The position numbers and the translations under genes are program-made. Positions 35,326-44,260 of a DNA stretch of 64,000 nt are shown piece by piece. Location of the stretch: positions 124,001-188,000 of the forward strand of contig NZ_CADIKB010000007.1 of NCBI RefSeq assembly GCF_902859825.1, read 5' to 3'. Origin of the DNA: Paraburkholderia phenoliruptrix (GTDB taxonomy: Bacteria > Pseudomonadota > Gammaproteobacteria > Burkholderiales > Burkholderiaceae). Under the pieces are notes generated by a model. The model was not told the DNA's origin. It saw only the letters and a list, made by a program, of their open reading frames with translations, and ran no database searches. Numbering within the stretch: the first letter of the stretch is position 1; the number at the start of each line of letters is the position of its first letter.

Positions 35326-36675
35326 TCACGCGCGCCCCGGCACGGCGGACGCCGCATGCTGCACTTTGACGCGCGGCATCATCAGCGTGACGAGGCCGCC
35401 GACGATCAGCGCGCCCGCAATCAGCACGAGCCCGAACGTCACGCTGTGCGTCGCGTCCTTGACGATGCCGAGCACATACGGACTAACGTAACCGGCCAGG
35501 TTGGCGATGGAGTTGATGACCGCAATGCCCGCGACGGCGGCCGTGCCTTGCAGGAAGCTCGTCGACATCGACCAGAAAATGCCGAAGCCCGCCAGAATGC
35601 CGACATACGCAATCGACAAGCCGGTCACCGCAAGCGGGATCGAGTTCGTGACTGACGCGCTGCCGAGCAGACCGGCCGCGCCGATAAAGCAGCACACGGC
35701 ATAGTGCCAGCGGCGCTCGCCGGTGACGTCGGAAGAGCGGCCGATCAGGATCATGCCGATACCCGCCGCCAGATACGGGATCGCGGTGACGAAGCCGTTG
35801 CTGACCAGGTTCGTCACGCCGAGGTCCTTGACGATCTGCGGCAGCCAGAACGAGAAGCCCGCGTTGCCGGTGACGAGACAAAAGTAGATCAGCGTGAGCA
35901 GCCAGAATCGGCCCGAGCGCAGCGCCGCCGCGAGACTATGCTCGGCGCCTTGCGCGGCCGCTGCGGCGTTCTCACGAGTGAGGCGGGCAAGGATCACGCG
36001 CTTTTCATCGGCGGTGAGCCAGGCGGCCTCCGCGGGCGTGTTGCGCAACACGGCGAGCGCCCAGAAGCCGGCCAGGATCGACGGAATGCCTTCGATCAGG
36101 AACATCCACTGCCAGCCGCGCAAGCCGTGCGCTTCGTGCAGCGCCGACATGAGAAAGCCCGACAGCGGCGCGCCGACGATGCCTGCCACTGGAATCGCCG
36201 CCATGAACACCGCGACCATGCGCGCGCGGCGGTCGGACGGAAACCAGAAGGTCAGGTAGAGCACCACGCCGGGCACGAGGCCCGCTTCGGCGACACCGAG
36301 CAGAAAGCGCAGGACGTAGAAGGCGGTCTCGCTACGCACGAACATCATGAGACACGACAGCAGCCCCCACAGCATCGTGATGCGGGCGATGGTGGCGCGC
36401 GCGCCGAATTTCTTCAGCAGCAGATTGCTCGGCACTTCGAACACGAAATAACCGAAGAAGAATATGCCCGCGCCGAGGCCATAGGCCGCGTTGGAGAGGC
36501 CGAGGTCGCCCGTGAACTGCAGCTTTGCATAGCCGATGTTGACGCGGTCCAGATAGGACAGCACGTAGACGAGAAACAGAAACGGCATGATGCGCCACGT
36601 GATCTTGCGGATAGCGGCGGCTTCCAGCGAGGCGTCGGCGGACGCGTCGGCGGCTAAGGGCGGAGGAATGCTCAT
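35326..36675 (-). CDS. MFS transporter, anion:cation symporter (ACS) type
   Basis: A 449-residue twelve-helix carrier. The N-terminal segment YVLSYLDRVNIGYAK and FFFGYFVFEVPSN are typical of the ACS family, which takes up organic anions such as phthalate, tartrate and aldarates. Start at 36675 is preferred because GAGG lies 5 nt upstream; an ATG at 36708 would overlap the DUF2848 stop. It is cotranscribed with DUF2848. Confidence 0.92.
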   Translation of the reverse strand: MSIPPPLAADASADASLEAAAIRKITWRIMPFLFLVYVLSYLDRVNIGYAKLQFTGDLGLSNAAYGLGAGIFFFGYFVFEVPSNLLLKKFGARATIARITMLWGLLSCLMMFVRSETAFYVLRFLLGVAEAGLVPGVVLYLTFWFPSDRRARMVAVFMAAIPVAGIVGAPLSGFLMSALHEAHGLRGWQWMFLIEGIPSILAGFWALAVLRNTPAEAAWLTADEKRVILARLTRENAAAAAQGAEHSLAAALRSGRFWLLTLIYFCLVTGNAGFSFWLPQIVKDLGVTNLVSNGFVTAIPYLAAGIGMILIGRSSDVTGERRWHYAVCCFIGAAGLLGSASVTNSIPLAVTGLSIAYVGILAGFGIFWSMSTSFLQGTAAVAGIAVINSIANLAGYVSPYVLGIVKDATHSVTFGLVLIAGALIVGGLVTLMMPRVKVQHAASAVPGRA

Positions 36676-36697
36676 GAATGCCTCGTTGGACAATGGC

Positions 36698-37381
36698 TCA
36701 TTCGACAATAGACAGGGCGCGCACGCGATAGGCGTGGCGCAGCGTGCGCTTCAGGATCGGGTCGTGCAATTCGAGTTCGAGCGCGTCGCCGTCCGCCATG
36801 CCGACAATGCCGCCTTGCACGGCGAGCGTGCCGCAGAACATGGCGGCGCCTGCCGGAAGCGGCGCGCGCGCGAGCAGGTCGGCGGCGGACAGCAGCGACG
36901 CGACACTGCCCTGTTGATAGACCCGCCGCTCGCCGTTCGCGACGGCAAAGGCGCGCAGCTCCAACTGATCCCAATGTTCGCGGACGTCTTCGAAGCGCCA
37001 GGCGTTGCGCGCGACGGGTTTCGGACACACCTGCTTGGAGACGGTCACGCCGTAGGCTTCCACTTCGCGATCCGTGTGATCCGAGCCCACGGTGACGAGG
37101 AGACCCGCGTCCGACTGCACCAGCACGCATTCCGCTTCGCCGCTCGATTTCATGCCGATCACGTCGATCTGTTCGGCCTGCGTCAGCAGTTCCGAGCCGA
37201 GGCGATAAAAGCAGGGCGTGGTGGACGGCCGCTTCACGCCCAGTTCCGCCAGCTCCGCAATGTGATGTTCGATCGCCGCCTGATCGCGGCCCGCCCAGCC
37301 GGCAATGGTCAGACGGTGAACTTCAATCGGAACCGGCCGGGCTGCGCCCGAACGTTCGAGGACCTGAAAAGACAGCTGCAT
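36698..37381 (-). CDS. DUF2848 family protein
   Basis: A 227-residue soluble protein. The segment TVGSDHTDREVEAYGVTVSKQVCPKP resembles the metal-binding region of fumarylacetoacetase-fold enzymes, so a hydrolase or isomerase role in organic acid breakdown is plausible but not shown. Start at 37381 (MQLSFQVLERSG). First gene of a two-gene unit with the MFS carrier, in the neighbourhood of the amidase. Confidence 0.8.
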   Translation of the reverse strand: MQLSFQVLERSGAARPVPIEVHRLTIAGWAGRDQAAIEHHIAELAELGVKRPSTTPCFYRLGSELLTQAEQIDVIGMKSSGEAECVLVQSDAGLLVTVGSDHTDREVEAYGVTVSKQVCPKPVARNAWRFEDVREHWDQLELRAFAVANGERRVYQQGSVASLLSAADLLARAPLPAGAAMFCGTLAVQGGIVGMADGDALELELHDPILKRTLRHAYRVRALSIVE

Positions 37382-37416
37382 CCGTGGACTCCATGAAAAT
37401 ATGCGGCAAATATTAT

Positions 37417-37430
37417 TGTGATATTTCACA
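37417..37430. promoter_or_regulatory. Inverted repeat in the DUF2848 promoter region
   Basis: Arms TGTGA and TCACA with a 4-bp centre TATT, inside an AT-rich stretch 36-49 bp upstream of the DUF2848 start. The half-sites resemble CRP/FNR sites, but CRP needs a 6-bp centre. A site for the neighbouring GntR regulator is possible. Confidence 0.35.
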
Positions 37431-37550
37431 GGCGTCCAGCGTGTCAAAAATATCGGGCAACCGCGGCCCCGTGGCGGCAAGCGGCACTGCGTACGCTGAG
37501 ACGTGTTTGTTACACTTCTATTCGACATTACTTTTTGTAAGGAAACTCGC

Positions 37551-39308
37551 ATGCACGAAGGCATCGGCTTCATTCAGGATCTGGCGGTCGTGATGGCGCT
37601 CGCCGGCGTCGTCACCGTGCTGTTCCATCGTCTGAAGCAGCCGGTCGTGCTCGGCTATATCGCAGCGGGCGTGATCATCGGACCGTACACGCCGCCGTTT
37701 CAACTGATTCACGACGAACAGACCATCAAAACGCTCGGCGAACTGGGCGTCGTGTTCCTGATGTTTTCGCTCGGTCTGGAATTCAGTCTGCGCAAGCTCT
37801 TCAAGGTCGGCGCGACGGCGATCGTGGCAGCGTTGTCCGAGATCGTGCTGATGTTGTGGCTCGGCTATGAGATCGGCAGCGCGTTCGGCTGGAGCCCGAT
37901 GGACTCGCTGTTCCTCGGCGCGATCCTCGCCATTTCGTCGACGACGATCATCGTCAAGGCGCTGTCCGAGCTCGGCCTGAAGCGCGAGACGTTCGCGCAG
38001 CTCGTGTTCGGCATTCTGATCGTCGAGGACATTCTCGCCATCGCGATGCTCGTGCTGCTGTCCGGCATTGCGCAGACGGGTCAGTTGAGCGCGGGCGTGG
38101 CCGTCGTCACGCTCGGCAAGCTGTTGCTGTTCATGACGGTGTCGCTCGTGGTCGGCATTCTCGTCGTGCCCCGCGCGCTCCACTATGTGGCGCGTGCTCG
38201 CAGCGACGAAATGCTGCTCGTCGCCGTGCTCGGGTTCTGCTTCGGCTTCTGTCTGCTCGTCGTCAAGCTGGATTACAGCATTGCGCTCGGCGCGTTTCTG
38301 ATCGGCGCGATCATGGCCGAGTCGCGGCATCTGCATCGTATCGAGCATCTGATCGCGCCGCTGCGCGACGCGTTTTCGGCCATCTTCTTCGTGACCATCG
38401 GCTTGATGCTGAACCCGGCGGTGCTCGTGGACTACGCATGGCCGATCGCGGTGATCACGGTTGCGGTGATCGTCGGCAAAATTGTGTCGTGCGGGCTCGG
38501 CAGCTTCCTCGCGGGCAAGGACGGCCGCACGGCGATGCGTGTCGGCATGACCGTTTCGCAGATCGGCGAGTTCTCGTTCATCATCGCGTCGCTCGGCTTG
38601 ACGCTGAAGGTGACGAGCGCGTTTCTGTATCCGATCGCGGTGGCAGTGTCGGCGCTGACGACGCTCTTCACGCCCTATCTGATTCGCGCCGCGGATCCGC
38701 TCACGCGCCGTCTCGCGGACGCCATGCCGCGCACGCTCGTCAACGTGTTCGGCCTGTACAGCCAGTGGTTGGGGAGTTTGAGCACGGCGAGCGGCGAGCC
38801 GACGCTTTTCAGCATGACACGGCGAATCATCCTGCAGATTGCGGTGAATCTCGCCCTCGTCGCGGCCATCTTTCTGGTGATGTCTTACGGCGCGCCCTAC
38901 GTCAGCAGTCTGTTGACGCACTGGGTCAGCGCTGAGCCGATGCAGCGCGTGGTGCTGTGGAGCGCCGCCTTGCTCGTGTCCATGCCGTTTCTCGTCGCGG
39001 TTTATCGCAAGACCAAATCGCTCGCACTGCTGCTCGCCGAGGTGAGCGTGCAGCCGGCGACGGCGGGGCGCTTCACGAGCGCGCTGCGTTATGCGATCTC
39101 GGATCTCGTGCCGGTGGTCTGCATGGTCGGCGTGTTTCTGCTGGTGGCGGCGCTGTCGGGCGGTATTCTGCCGCCGACGGGCCTGCTGGCCGCCGTGCTG
39201 ATCTGCGCAGCGCTGCTGCTTGCGCTCGTCTGGCGCTGGTGCGTGAAAATTCACGCGGCCATGCAGATCGCGCTGCGCGAAACTTTCGACGAACAGCCCG
39301 ATCCGTAA
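37551..39308 (+). CDS. CPA2-family cation:proton antiporter (KefB/YbaL-like, no RCK domain)
   Basis: A 585-residue membrane protein with about 12-13 helices in the first 390 residues, including HRLKQPVVLGYIAAGVIIGPYTPP, the conserved ISSTTIIVKAL and FGILIVEDILA segments. It exchanges K+ or Na+ for H+. After the transport domain there are further helices but no TrkA-N/RCK domain as in KefB/KefC, so regulation differs. The ATG at 37551 has TAAGGAA upstream. Confidence 0.9.
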   Translation: MHEGIGFIQDLAVVMALAGVVTVLFHRLKQPVVLGYIAAGVIIGPYTPPFQLIHDEQTIKTLGELGVVFLMFSLGLEFSLRKLFKVGATAIVAALSEIVLMLWLGYEIGSAFGWSPMDSLFLGAILAISSTTIIVKALSELGLKRETFAQLVFGILIVEDILAIAMLVLLSGIAQTGQLSAGVAVVTLGKLLLFMTVSLVVGILVVPRALHYVARARSDEMLLVAVLGFCFGFCLLVVKLDYSIALGAFLIGAIMAESRHLHRIEHLIAPLRDAFSAIFFVTIGLMLNPAVLVDYAWPIAVITVAVIVGKIVSCGLGSFLAGKDGRTAMRVGMTVSQIGEFSFIIASLGLTLKVTSAFLYPIAVAVSALTTLFTPYLIRAADPLTRRLADAMPRTLVNVFGLYSQWLGSLSTASGEPTLFSMTRRIILQIAVNLALVAAIFLVMSYGAPYVSSLLTHWVSAEPMQRVVLWSAALLVSMPFLVAVYRKTKSLALLLAEVSVQPATAGRFTSALRYAISDLVPVVCMVGVFLLVAALSGGILPPTGLLAAVLICAALLLALVWRWCVKIHAAMQIALRETFDEQPDP

Positions 39309-39436
39309 GTAGGAGGGCAGTGGGCGGCCCGGCCGGACAATGTGAGCAATTGTGTGCGCGTTTGCCCGGCCCGGCACGCTGGCGGATAATCAGGGCATAT
39401 TCATTCGTTCGCGTGGAAGGCGCCTGTCCGACAGTC

Positions 39437-40987
39437 ATGAGCGAAAACAAACCTGAAAACGCCGGTCTCCCCGGCAATCCAACGCCGCCTTCGGCATCGC
39501 CGGGAACGTCTGCAGCGCCGGCAGCGCCGCCGACGTCCGCAACGTCCACAACGCCCGGTCAGGCGCCCGTCGAACCGGCGGCTTCGCTGCCGCTCTCCCA
39601 TGAAGACGCCATTCAGTCGCCCGTAAAAGATCCGCTGAGCTCGCCTGGGGCGTCTGCTCCGTCGGGCTCGGTTCCCGCGTCGACCGGTTCGTCGGAAGCG
39701 GCAGCGAGGTCGTCGACCGACGCGCCCGTGAGCGCGTCCACGGTCACGCCCGCCGACAGCCGCACGGCTCAGCAACGCGACGCGGAACAAGCGCGCAGCT
39801 CGGCCGCCGCTTCGCTTGCGAAGCAGGAGGCGGACGTTCACGAGCGCGATGCGCGTTCCGCGCGCGGCCGCGAGGCGGCGTCGTCCATCCCGCCCGCGCA
39901 GCCCGCCGCACCGGCTCGCAGCGCCGCTCCGTTGACGAGTGAACCGATTGAAGGCGAACTCATTACCTCCACCGACGAAGTGCTCGCCGCCGAGGACGCC
40001 GCCGCCTCCACCCCGCGTCCCGCGGGCTCGCCGCCGCCGGGTTTCGGCGCCGCGCCGGATTTCAGCGCGAGCAACCCGCCGCCGCCGAATGCGTTGCCGC
40101 CTTCGCCGCCGCGCTATCTAAAGCAGACGGATTCCGCGTGGTCGGTGTTCGGGCGCATCATCGCGGCGCGCGCGCGCCAGCTATTCGATCGTGCGGGTCA
40201 GCGGATTACGCAGCGCACGCTGCGCATCGGCGTATCGGCGCGCATCTTTCATCCTGAGCCCGGCGCCAAAGGCCTGCGCGGCAAGACGCTGCAATATCTC
40301 GAGGAGTCCATCGCGCATTGGGTGATGTCGCGCGACGTGCTGGTGTTCATGATTCCGACGGTCGGCCACCAGGGCATGCTGCATCCGAGCAATATCCGTC
40401 TGCGCGACTACGCGAAGCATCTCGACGGCCTGCTGCTGCAAGGCGGCGCCGACGTCTCGCCGCAGTCGTATGCGGAAACCGCGACGCGTCCCGAATGGCC
40501 CGGCGATCGCGTGCGCGACATGTACGAGCTGGAGCTGCTGCACGAATTCGTCGAGTCGGGCAAGCCCGTGCTCGGCGTGTGCCGCGGCTGCCAGCTGATC
40601 AACGTGGCGTTCGGCGGGACCTTGTATCAGGACATCGCCACCGACGTGCCGACCGCCGGCGCGCACGTCAACGAAGACTACGATCAGCACCGCCACGCGA
40701 TTCATTTTCCGGATGGCTCGACGCTCGCCAACATGTTTCCCGGGCGGCGCGATGCGATCGTCAATTCGATCCACCATCAGGCGGTCAAGACGCTGGGCCG
40801 CGACCTGAATATCGAGGCGGTGTCGGCATCGGACGGCATCATCGAAGCCGTGCGTTACCGGCGCGCGCCGTTCGTCATGGGCGTGCAATGGCATCCGGAG
40901 TTTCATCGCGCGGGCGGGCCGGAGCTGCTCGATTGCACGCCGCTGCTCGACACGTTTCTGAGAGTGGCGCGGGAAACGCGTTTTTAG
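39437..40987 (+). CDS. Class I glutamine amidotransferase-like peptidase C26 with long disordered N-terminus
   Basis: A 516-residue protein. Residues 1-225 are Pro/Ala/Ser/Thr-rich with no domain. Residues about 262-516 form a peptidase C26 domain (LLLQGGADVSP; nucleophile in GVCRGCQLIN; GVQWHPEF), as in gamma-glutamyl-GABA hydrolase PuuD. PuuD itself is about 250 residues, so half of this protein is extra. The domain suggests hydrolysis of a gamma-glutamyl amide. No polyamine genes adjoin it. The ATG at 39437 is the first in frame after the antiporter; a start nearer the catalytic domain cannot be excluded. Confidence 0.85.
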   Translation: MSENKPENAGLPGNPTPPSASPGTSAAPAAPPTSATSTTPGQAPVEPAASLPLSHEDAIQSPVKDPLSSPGASAPSGSVPASTGSSEAAARSSTDAPVSASTVTPADSRTAQQRDAEQARSSAAASLAKQEADVHERDARSARGREAASSIPPAQPAAPARSAAPLTSEPIEGELITSTDEVLAAEDAAASTPRPAGSPPPGFGAAPDFSASNPPPPNALPPSPPRYLKQTDSAWSVFGRIIAARARQLFDRAGQRITQRTLRIGVSARIFHPEPGAKGLRGKTLQYLEESIAHWVMSRDVLVFMIPTVGHQGMLHPSNIRLRDYAKHLDGLLLQGGADVSPQSYAETATRPEWPGDRVRDMYELELLHEFVESGKPVLGVCRGCQLINVAFGGTLYQDIATDVPTAGAHVNEDYDQHRHAIHFPDGSTLANMFPGRRDAIVNSIHHQAVKTLGRDLNIEAVSASDGIIEAVRYRRAPFVMGVQWHPEFHRAGGPELLDCTPLLDTFLRVARETRF

Positions 40988-41054
40988 CGCATCTCGTAAC
41001 GTCCGGGTCGGCGTAAGTGACGCGGCTCACATTCCGAAAGTTCGATTCGCCGGG

Positions 41055-41083
41055 GCGCTGCTGATCCAGCGGCGCTTTCTTTT
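41055..41083 (+). terminator. Rho-independent terminator after the C26 peptidase gene
   Basis: Stem arms GCGCTGCTG and CAGCGGCGC (one G-U pair) with a 3-nt loop, followed by TTTCTTTT, 68 bp after the peptidase stop. Confidence 0.7.
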
Positions 41084-41180
41084 GGCGCTTGACCGGAAGA
41101 TGCGCGATGAGATGCGCGATGAGATGCCGCAAGACGCTCGGCGGCTATTGTGCGTTGACCCTATCCGGCCATGCATTATT

Positions 41181-41231
41181 TCGAGATAAACCCGTCTGTC
41201 GTGTAATTCGCACACCGTAGTTTTATCTCGA
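41181..41231. promoter_or_regulatory. Widely spaced 10-bp inverted repeats upstream of the DUF2968 gene
   Basis: TCGAGATAAA at 41181-41190 and its exact reverse complement TTTATCTCGA at 41222-41231, start-to-start distance 41 bp or about four helical turns. This fits a dimeric or looping regulator site. The regulator is unknown. Confidence 0.4.
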
Positions 41232-41329
41232 TTTAAAGTCTATTTTTGCGACGCTTCAATGCTTCGCTTAAGCACTAATCCGCGCGATAATCCAAGGCTG
41301 TTTTATGGATCCGCATGGAGCATGCAGGT

Positions 41330-42055
41330 ATGAAGCACCCCTTATTTATACGGCGCGCCATGCTGCTCGCAGCTTCGTTCACGCTGTTGCACAACGGCGG
41401 CCTCGCGCTCGCCGCGCAAGGCGAAGAGGCCGCGCCGATCGTCGGCACGCGGCCGGCCCTGAACACGCTGACGCCGCAGCCCGTTGCCGACGCGCTGCGC
41501 GAGGCGGCCTCGGCCTCGTCTTCCTCAGGCACGACGACGGCGGAGGCGCAAGGCAATGTCGCCGAATTGATGCAAATGATCCAGGACGCGCGGCTGAGCG
41601 AACTGCGTACCACTTACAACGGGAGTTACGGCGCGAGCCTGTTTTTCTATCCACGCGAAATGACGTACTACGTCGCGTTATTCCACGACAAGCATTTCTG
41701 GCGGGTGATCAAATCGGCAGATGCCGGCCGGGCGGAAGCCATTTACGCGGGCTTCGTCCAGCAAACCGCACAGCTGTCCGAGATAGAAATCCAGCGCACG
41801 CAGTTGCAGGCGCAGAAGGCCTATATTCAGGACGTGATCGCGTTGTCCGAAGACCGCGCGAAGCGCTTGCAGGCCGACCTGGACGTTGCCCGCACGCAGC
41901 AGGCGAAGGTGAACGACTACCAGCGCCAGACGCAAAACGAAGCGGCTGCATTGCGCGAGGAGAAGGAGCGGGCCCAGGCGCAACTGCGGCAAGTGCAAGG
42001 GCAGGTCATGCAATTGCAGCGGCAGACGGAAATGGGTCTGCCAGGCCAGAGGTAA
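41330..42055 (+). CDS. DUF2968 family exported coiled-coil protein
   Basis: About 241 residues. Signal peptide at 1-29 (cut near LALAAQ), a Ser/Ala-rich linker, a short globular segment (LRTTYNGSYGASLFFYPREMTYYVALF), then a long coiled coil from about residue 140 to 230 rich in Gln, Glu and Arg. It looks like DUF2968, found in Burkholderiaceae, function unknown, presumably periplasmic. Start: ATG 41330 (MKHPLFIRR) has GGAG 9 nt upstream; ATG 41315 is possible. A strong terminator follows. Confidence 0.78.
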   Translation: MKHPLFIRRAMLLAASFTLLHNGGLALAAQGEEAAPIVGTRPALNTLTPQPVADALREAASASSSSGTTTAEAQGNVAELMQMIQDARLSELRTTYNGSYGASLFFYPREMTYYVALFHDKHFWRVIKSADAGRAEAIYAGFVQQTAQLSEIEIQRTQLQAQKAYIQDVIALSEDRAKRLQADLDVARTQQAKVNDYQRQTQNEAAALREEKERAQAQLRQVQGQVMQLQRQTEMGLPGQR

Positions 42056-42076
42056 AAGCCTGGGATGCGAAACAAG

Positions 42077-42106
42077 CCCGGCCGTTCATAGTGGCCGGGT
42101 TTTTTT
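42077..42106 (+). terminator. Rho-independent terminator after the DUF2968 gene
   Basis: Stem arms CCCGGCC and GGCCGGG with a 9-nt loop, followed by seven T, 21 bp after the stop codon. Confidence 0.9.
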
Positions 42107-42122
42107 ACGCCCATTCGCGTGG

Positions 42123-43427
42123 CTATCTGATGAACTGATCTGGGACTTCGGTGACGCGGCGCTGCGAGAGCCGGTTGATCCACTGCTGGCCGTTGTCGGC
42201 CGATGCATTCGGGGACGACGGCGGCTGCCATTGCTGCGATCGCTGCGCTTCTTGCGATTGCTGCGCCCCGCCGCTCGCGAGCGCGTGTGCGCGGATGTCC
42301 ACGGACGCGTAGTCGTCGGTGCCTAACGGCGAGGGCGCGAGTGGAGAGTACGAGCCCGCCACCGACGGCTTGACGAAGCGCGGCGATACGGGTGACGGCG
42401 CGACCGGGCCCGACGCGTCGCTGGCCGTGTAACGCGGATGGCTTGGCGCAGCGGCTCTGGCAACATGTCTTTGCAAGTCCCGACGACGATCGTCGTTCCT
42501 CGCTACCACTTCCTTGCCTGGATGCATGACCCGCGCAACTGGCGGCGCAACCGCGGGCGCAACTGCCGCTACCTGCGGCACAGTCGGTTGTGCGGTCTCT
42601 CTGCGCGGCGCGGCTTTACTGAGCATCATGGCGCTGCCGCTGCCGCTGCCGCTGCCGCTGCCCAGATCGAGCGTCGGTGCACCATTGGCAAGCTGCATCA
42701 CGGAAGCTGCACTCGTGGGCTTCGCATGCGCGGCTTCGTCACGCTTTTTCGACCCTCCCACGCTACCGCGCAACGGCGCTTGCGCAGCAACGGTGTTGCG
42801 CACGGCGACGGCTGCCTCCACGGACTTCGTGTCCTTAGCGCTATCGGGATGGGCGATGCCGTCATGACGTGGCGGCATCCACGCAAGCAATGCCGCGCCG
42901 CCCAGCGCACAGGCGCCGCCCGCGAGAATCCACCAGGGCACTAACGTCGCGCGGGACGCTTGCCGCGCAGCTTCAGATGCATGCGCTTTCACGGGCGCGA
43001 GAACTTTAGGCGAAACGGGCGCCTCGGGCCAAGGTGACGGCTCCGTCAACGTGAGGGGATGCGCAGCGGCAGAACTTGCCACGCCTGCTGAAGCCCCGTC
43101 GTATGCAAACTCCGACGCCTTTGCCTCCGGTGCGCTGGCCGAACGCCCGATTCCCGCCCCGCTCGCGACTGCCGCGCCGAATGCCGCCGCAGCGAGCGGG
43201 CGCGGATTCTCCGGCGCCACCCATCGGCAGAATGAACGAATGGGCTGCTCGTCGAGGTCGAATCGCTTGAGGATCGCACCGTACAGCCCGTGCAGCCGCC
43301 CATCCAGGCAGTAGCCCGGCGCGCGCAACGTCCACCCGCGGCCAAAGGGCGCCGGCACATCACTGAACGGGCGCGAGCGCGGCAACGCCGTCGCGCCTTC
43401 GACTACGGTTAATGGGGTGGTGGCCAT
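42123..43427 (-). CDS. Membrane protein of unknown function with Gly-Ser repeat
   Basis: A 434-residue protein that I do not recognise. The N-terminal 70 residues look folded (GRGWTLRAPGYCLDGRLHGLYG, then RFDLDEQPIRSFCRWV). One membrane helix lies near residues 170-190 (WWILAGGACALGGAALLAW). The C-terminal half is low-complexity, Ala/Ser/Pro/Gln-rich, with a Gly-Ser repeat coded by a hexanucleotide array. This topology suggests a cytoplasmic head and a long flexible periplasmic tail. Start at 43427 (MATTPLTVVEG). The frame stays open upstream to 43730 without protein character. Confidence 0.65.
   Translation of the reverse strand: MATTPLTVVEGATALPRSRPFSDVPAPFGRGWTLRAPGYCLDGRLHGLYGAILKRFDLDEQPIRSFCRWVAPENPRPLAAAAFGAAVASGAGIGRSASAPEAKASEFAYDGASAGVASSAAAHPLTLTEPSPWPEAPVSPKVLAPVKAHASEAARQASRATLVPWWILAGGACALGGAALLAWMPPRHDGIAHPDSAKDTKSVEAAVAVRNTVAAQAPLRGSVGGSKKRDEAAHAKPTSAASVMQLANGAPTLDLGSGSGSGSGSAMMLSKAAPRRETAQPTVPQVAAVAPAVAPPVARVMHPGKEVVARNDDRRRDLQRHVARAAAPSHPRYTASDASGPVAPSPVSPRFVKPSVAGSYSPLAPSPLGTDDYASVDIRAHALASGGAQQSQEAQRSQQWQPPSSPNASADNGQQWINRLSQRRVTEVPDQFIR
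42633..42662. repeat. Hexanucleotide tandem repeat (GCTGCC)5
   Basis: Five exact copies of GCTGCC inside the gene at 42123-43427, read on the minus strand as Gly-Ser pairs. Copy number changes would keep the frame and change tail length. Confidence 0.85.
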
Positions 43428-43726
43428 CGCTCTCTTCAGCGCCTCGGGGAGGGACGCCGCCTGGCATCCATGGGTCAGCGACGACAGCCTCCAAGGCACT
43501 ACGCAAGAAACGCCTCGCGCATTGACGTGAGCGCAACGGCGCGCAGGCGCAGAACACGAAACCGCGCACGTGAGAGCGAGCGGACGCATCAGCGCCTTAC
43601 CAGGAAAGCCATCGTCGGGAAAAGAAGATGATGCGACGGAACCGAGAGCCCAAGACTCGGACGTTTCCGAAAATAGATGACGATGTGTCCGGGATCGCAC
43701 GGTCGAGAGCCGTCCAAACGGCTGGA
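43428..43726. other. Intergenic region between the unknown membrane protein and the GNAT gene
   Basis: About 300 bp, GC-rich, open in the frame of the downstream minus-strand gene but without convincing protein features. No terminator or clear promoter seen. Confidence 0.5.
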
Positions 43727-44260
43727 TCAAACGCTCGACCTGTCCAATCGATAAACATAGCGCAACGCCGTGATATCCACGCCGCCCATGCGGTCCGGCT
43801 CTGCGCCGGCGAACTGCCAGCCTTGCCGTTCATAAAAGCCGATGGCCGGCACGTTGCCCTCGAGCACGTATAGATACAGTTGCGTCTCGCCCTGCGCGCG
43901 AGCCCAGTCCTCGGCGGCGCGCATCAACAGCTTGCCGGCGCCGATGCCCTGATAGCCCGGCAACGCATGAAGGTTATCGAGCAGCACGCCCCACGCGGAT
44001 TCCGGCTGGCGCTCCACGCAGACGAAGCCGATCGGCTCGTCGCCCAGAACGGCGATCAGCACCATGCGGCGCTCGCCCCCCGGCGCGCTCATGCGTGCCT
44101 CCCAATAGGCGGCGCGCTCCTCTGTGACCTCGCCGTCCAGAAAAGTGTCGGGCAGCAGGCCGCGGTAAGTGGCGCGCCAGCTCGTGCTGTGAATCGAGGC
44201 GATCAGCGCGGCATCGGCGACGGTAGCGGGGCGCAGCGAGAGGACGGGGGAGGTCTGCAT
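43727..44260 (-). CDS. GNAT-family N-acetyltransferase
   Basis: A 177-residue acetyl-CoA-dependent acetyltransferase. The N-terminal LRPATVADAALIASIH, the acetyl-CoA loop LPGYQGIGAGKLLM near residue 105 and the C-terminal NVPAIGFYERQGW are standard GNAT motifs. The substrate is unknown. Start at 44260 (MQTSPVLSLRPA). It is divergent from the MHS carrier gene. Confidence 0.9.
   Translation of the reverse strand: MQTSPVLSLRPATVADAALIASIHSTSWRATYRGLLPDTFLDGEVTEERAAYWEARMSAPGGERRMVLIAVLGDEPIGFVCVERQPESAWGVLLDNLHALPGYQGIGAGKLLMRAAEDWARAQGETQLYLYVLEGNVPAIGFYERQGWQFAGAEPDRMGGVDITALRYVYRLDRSSV

Larger units (their letters stand above)
40988..41329. other. Intergenic region between the C26 peptidase and DUF2968 genes
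   Basis: About 340 bp without a gene. It holds the terminator at 41055-41083, two copies of a 12-bp tandem repeat (GATGCGCGATGA, 41099-41122), and an AT-rich 41170-41290 stretch with widely spaced inverted repeats that is the likely promoter of the DUF2968 gene. Confidence 0.6.

Noticed and set aside
37417-37430. CRP binding site upstream of DUF2848
   Set aside because: The half-sites TGTGA and TCACA fit, but the spacer is 4 bp and not 6 bp. It is kept only as an undefined inverted repeat.
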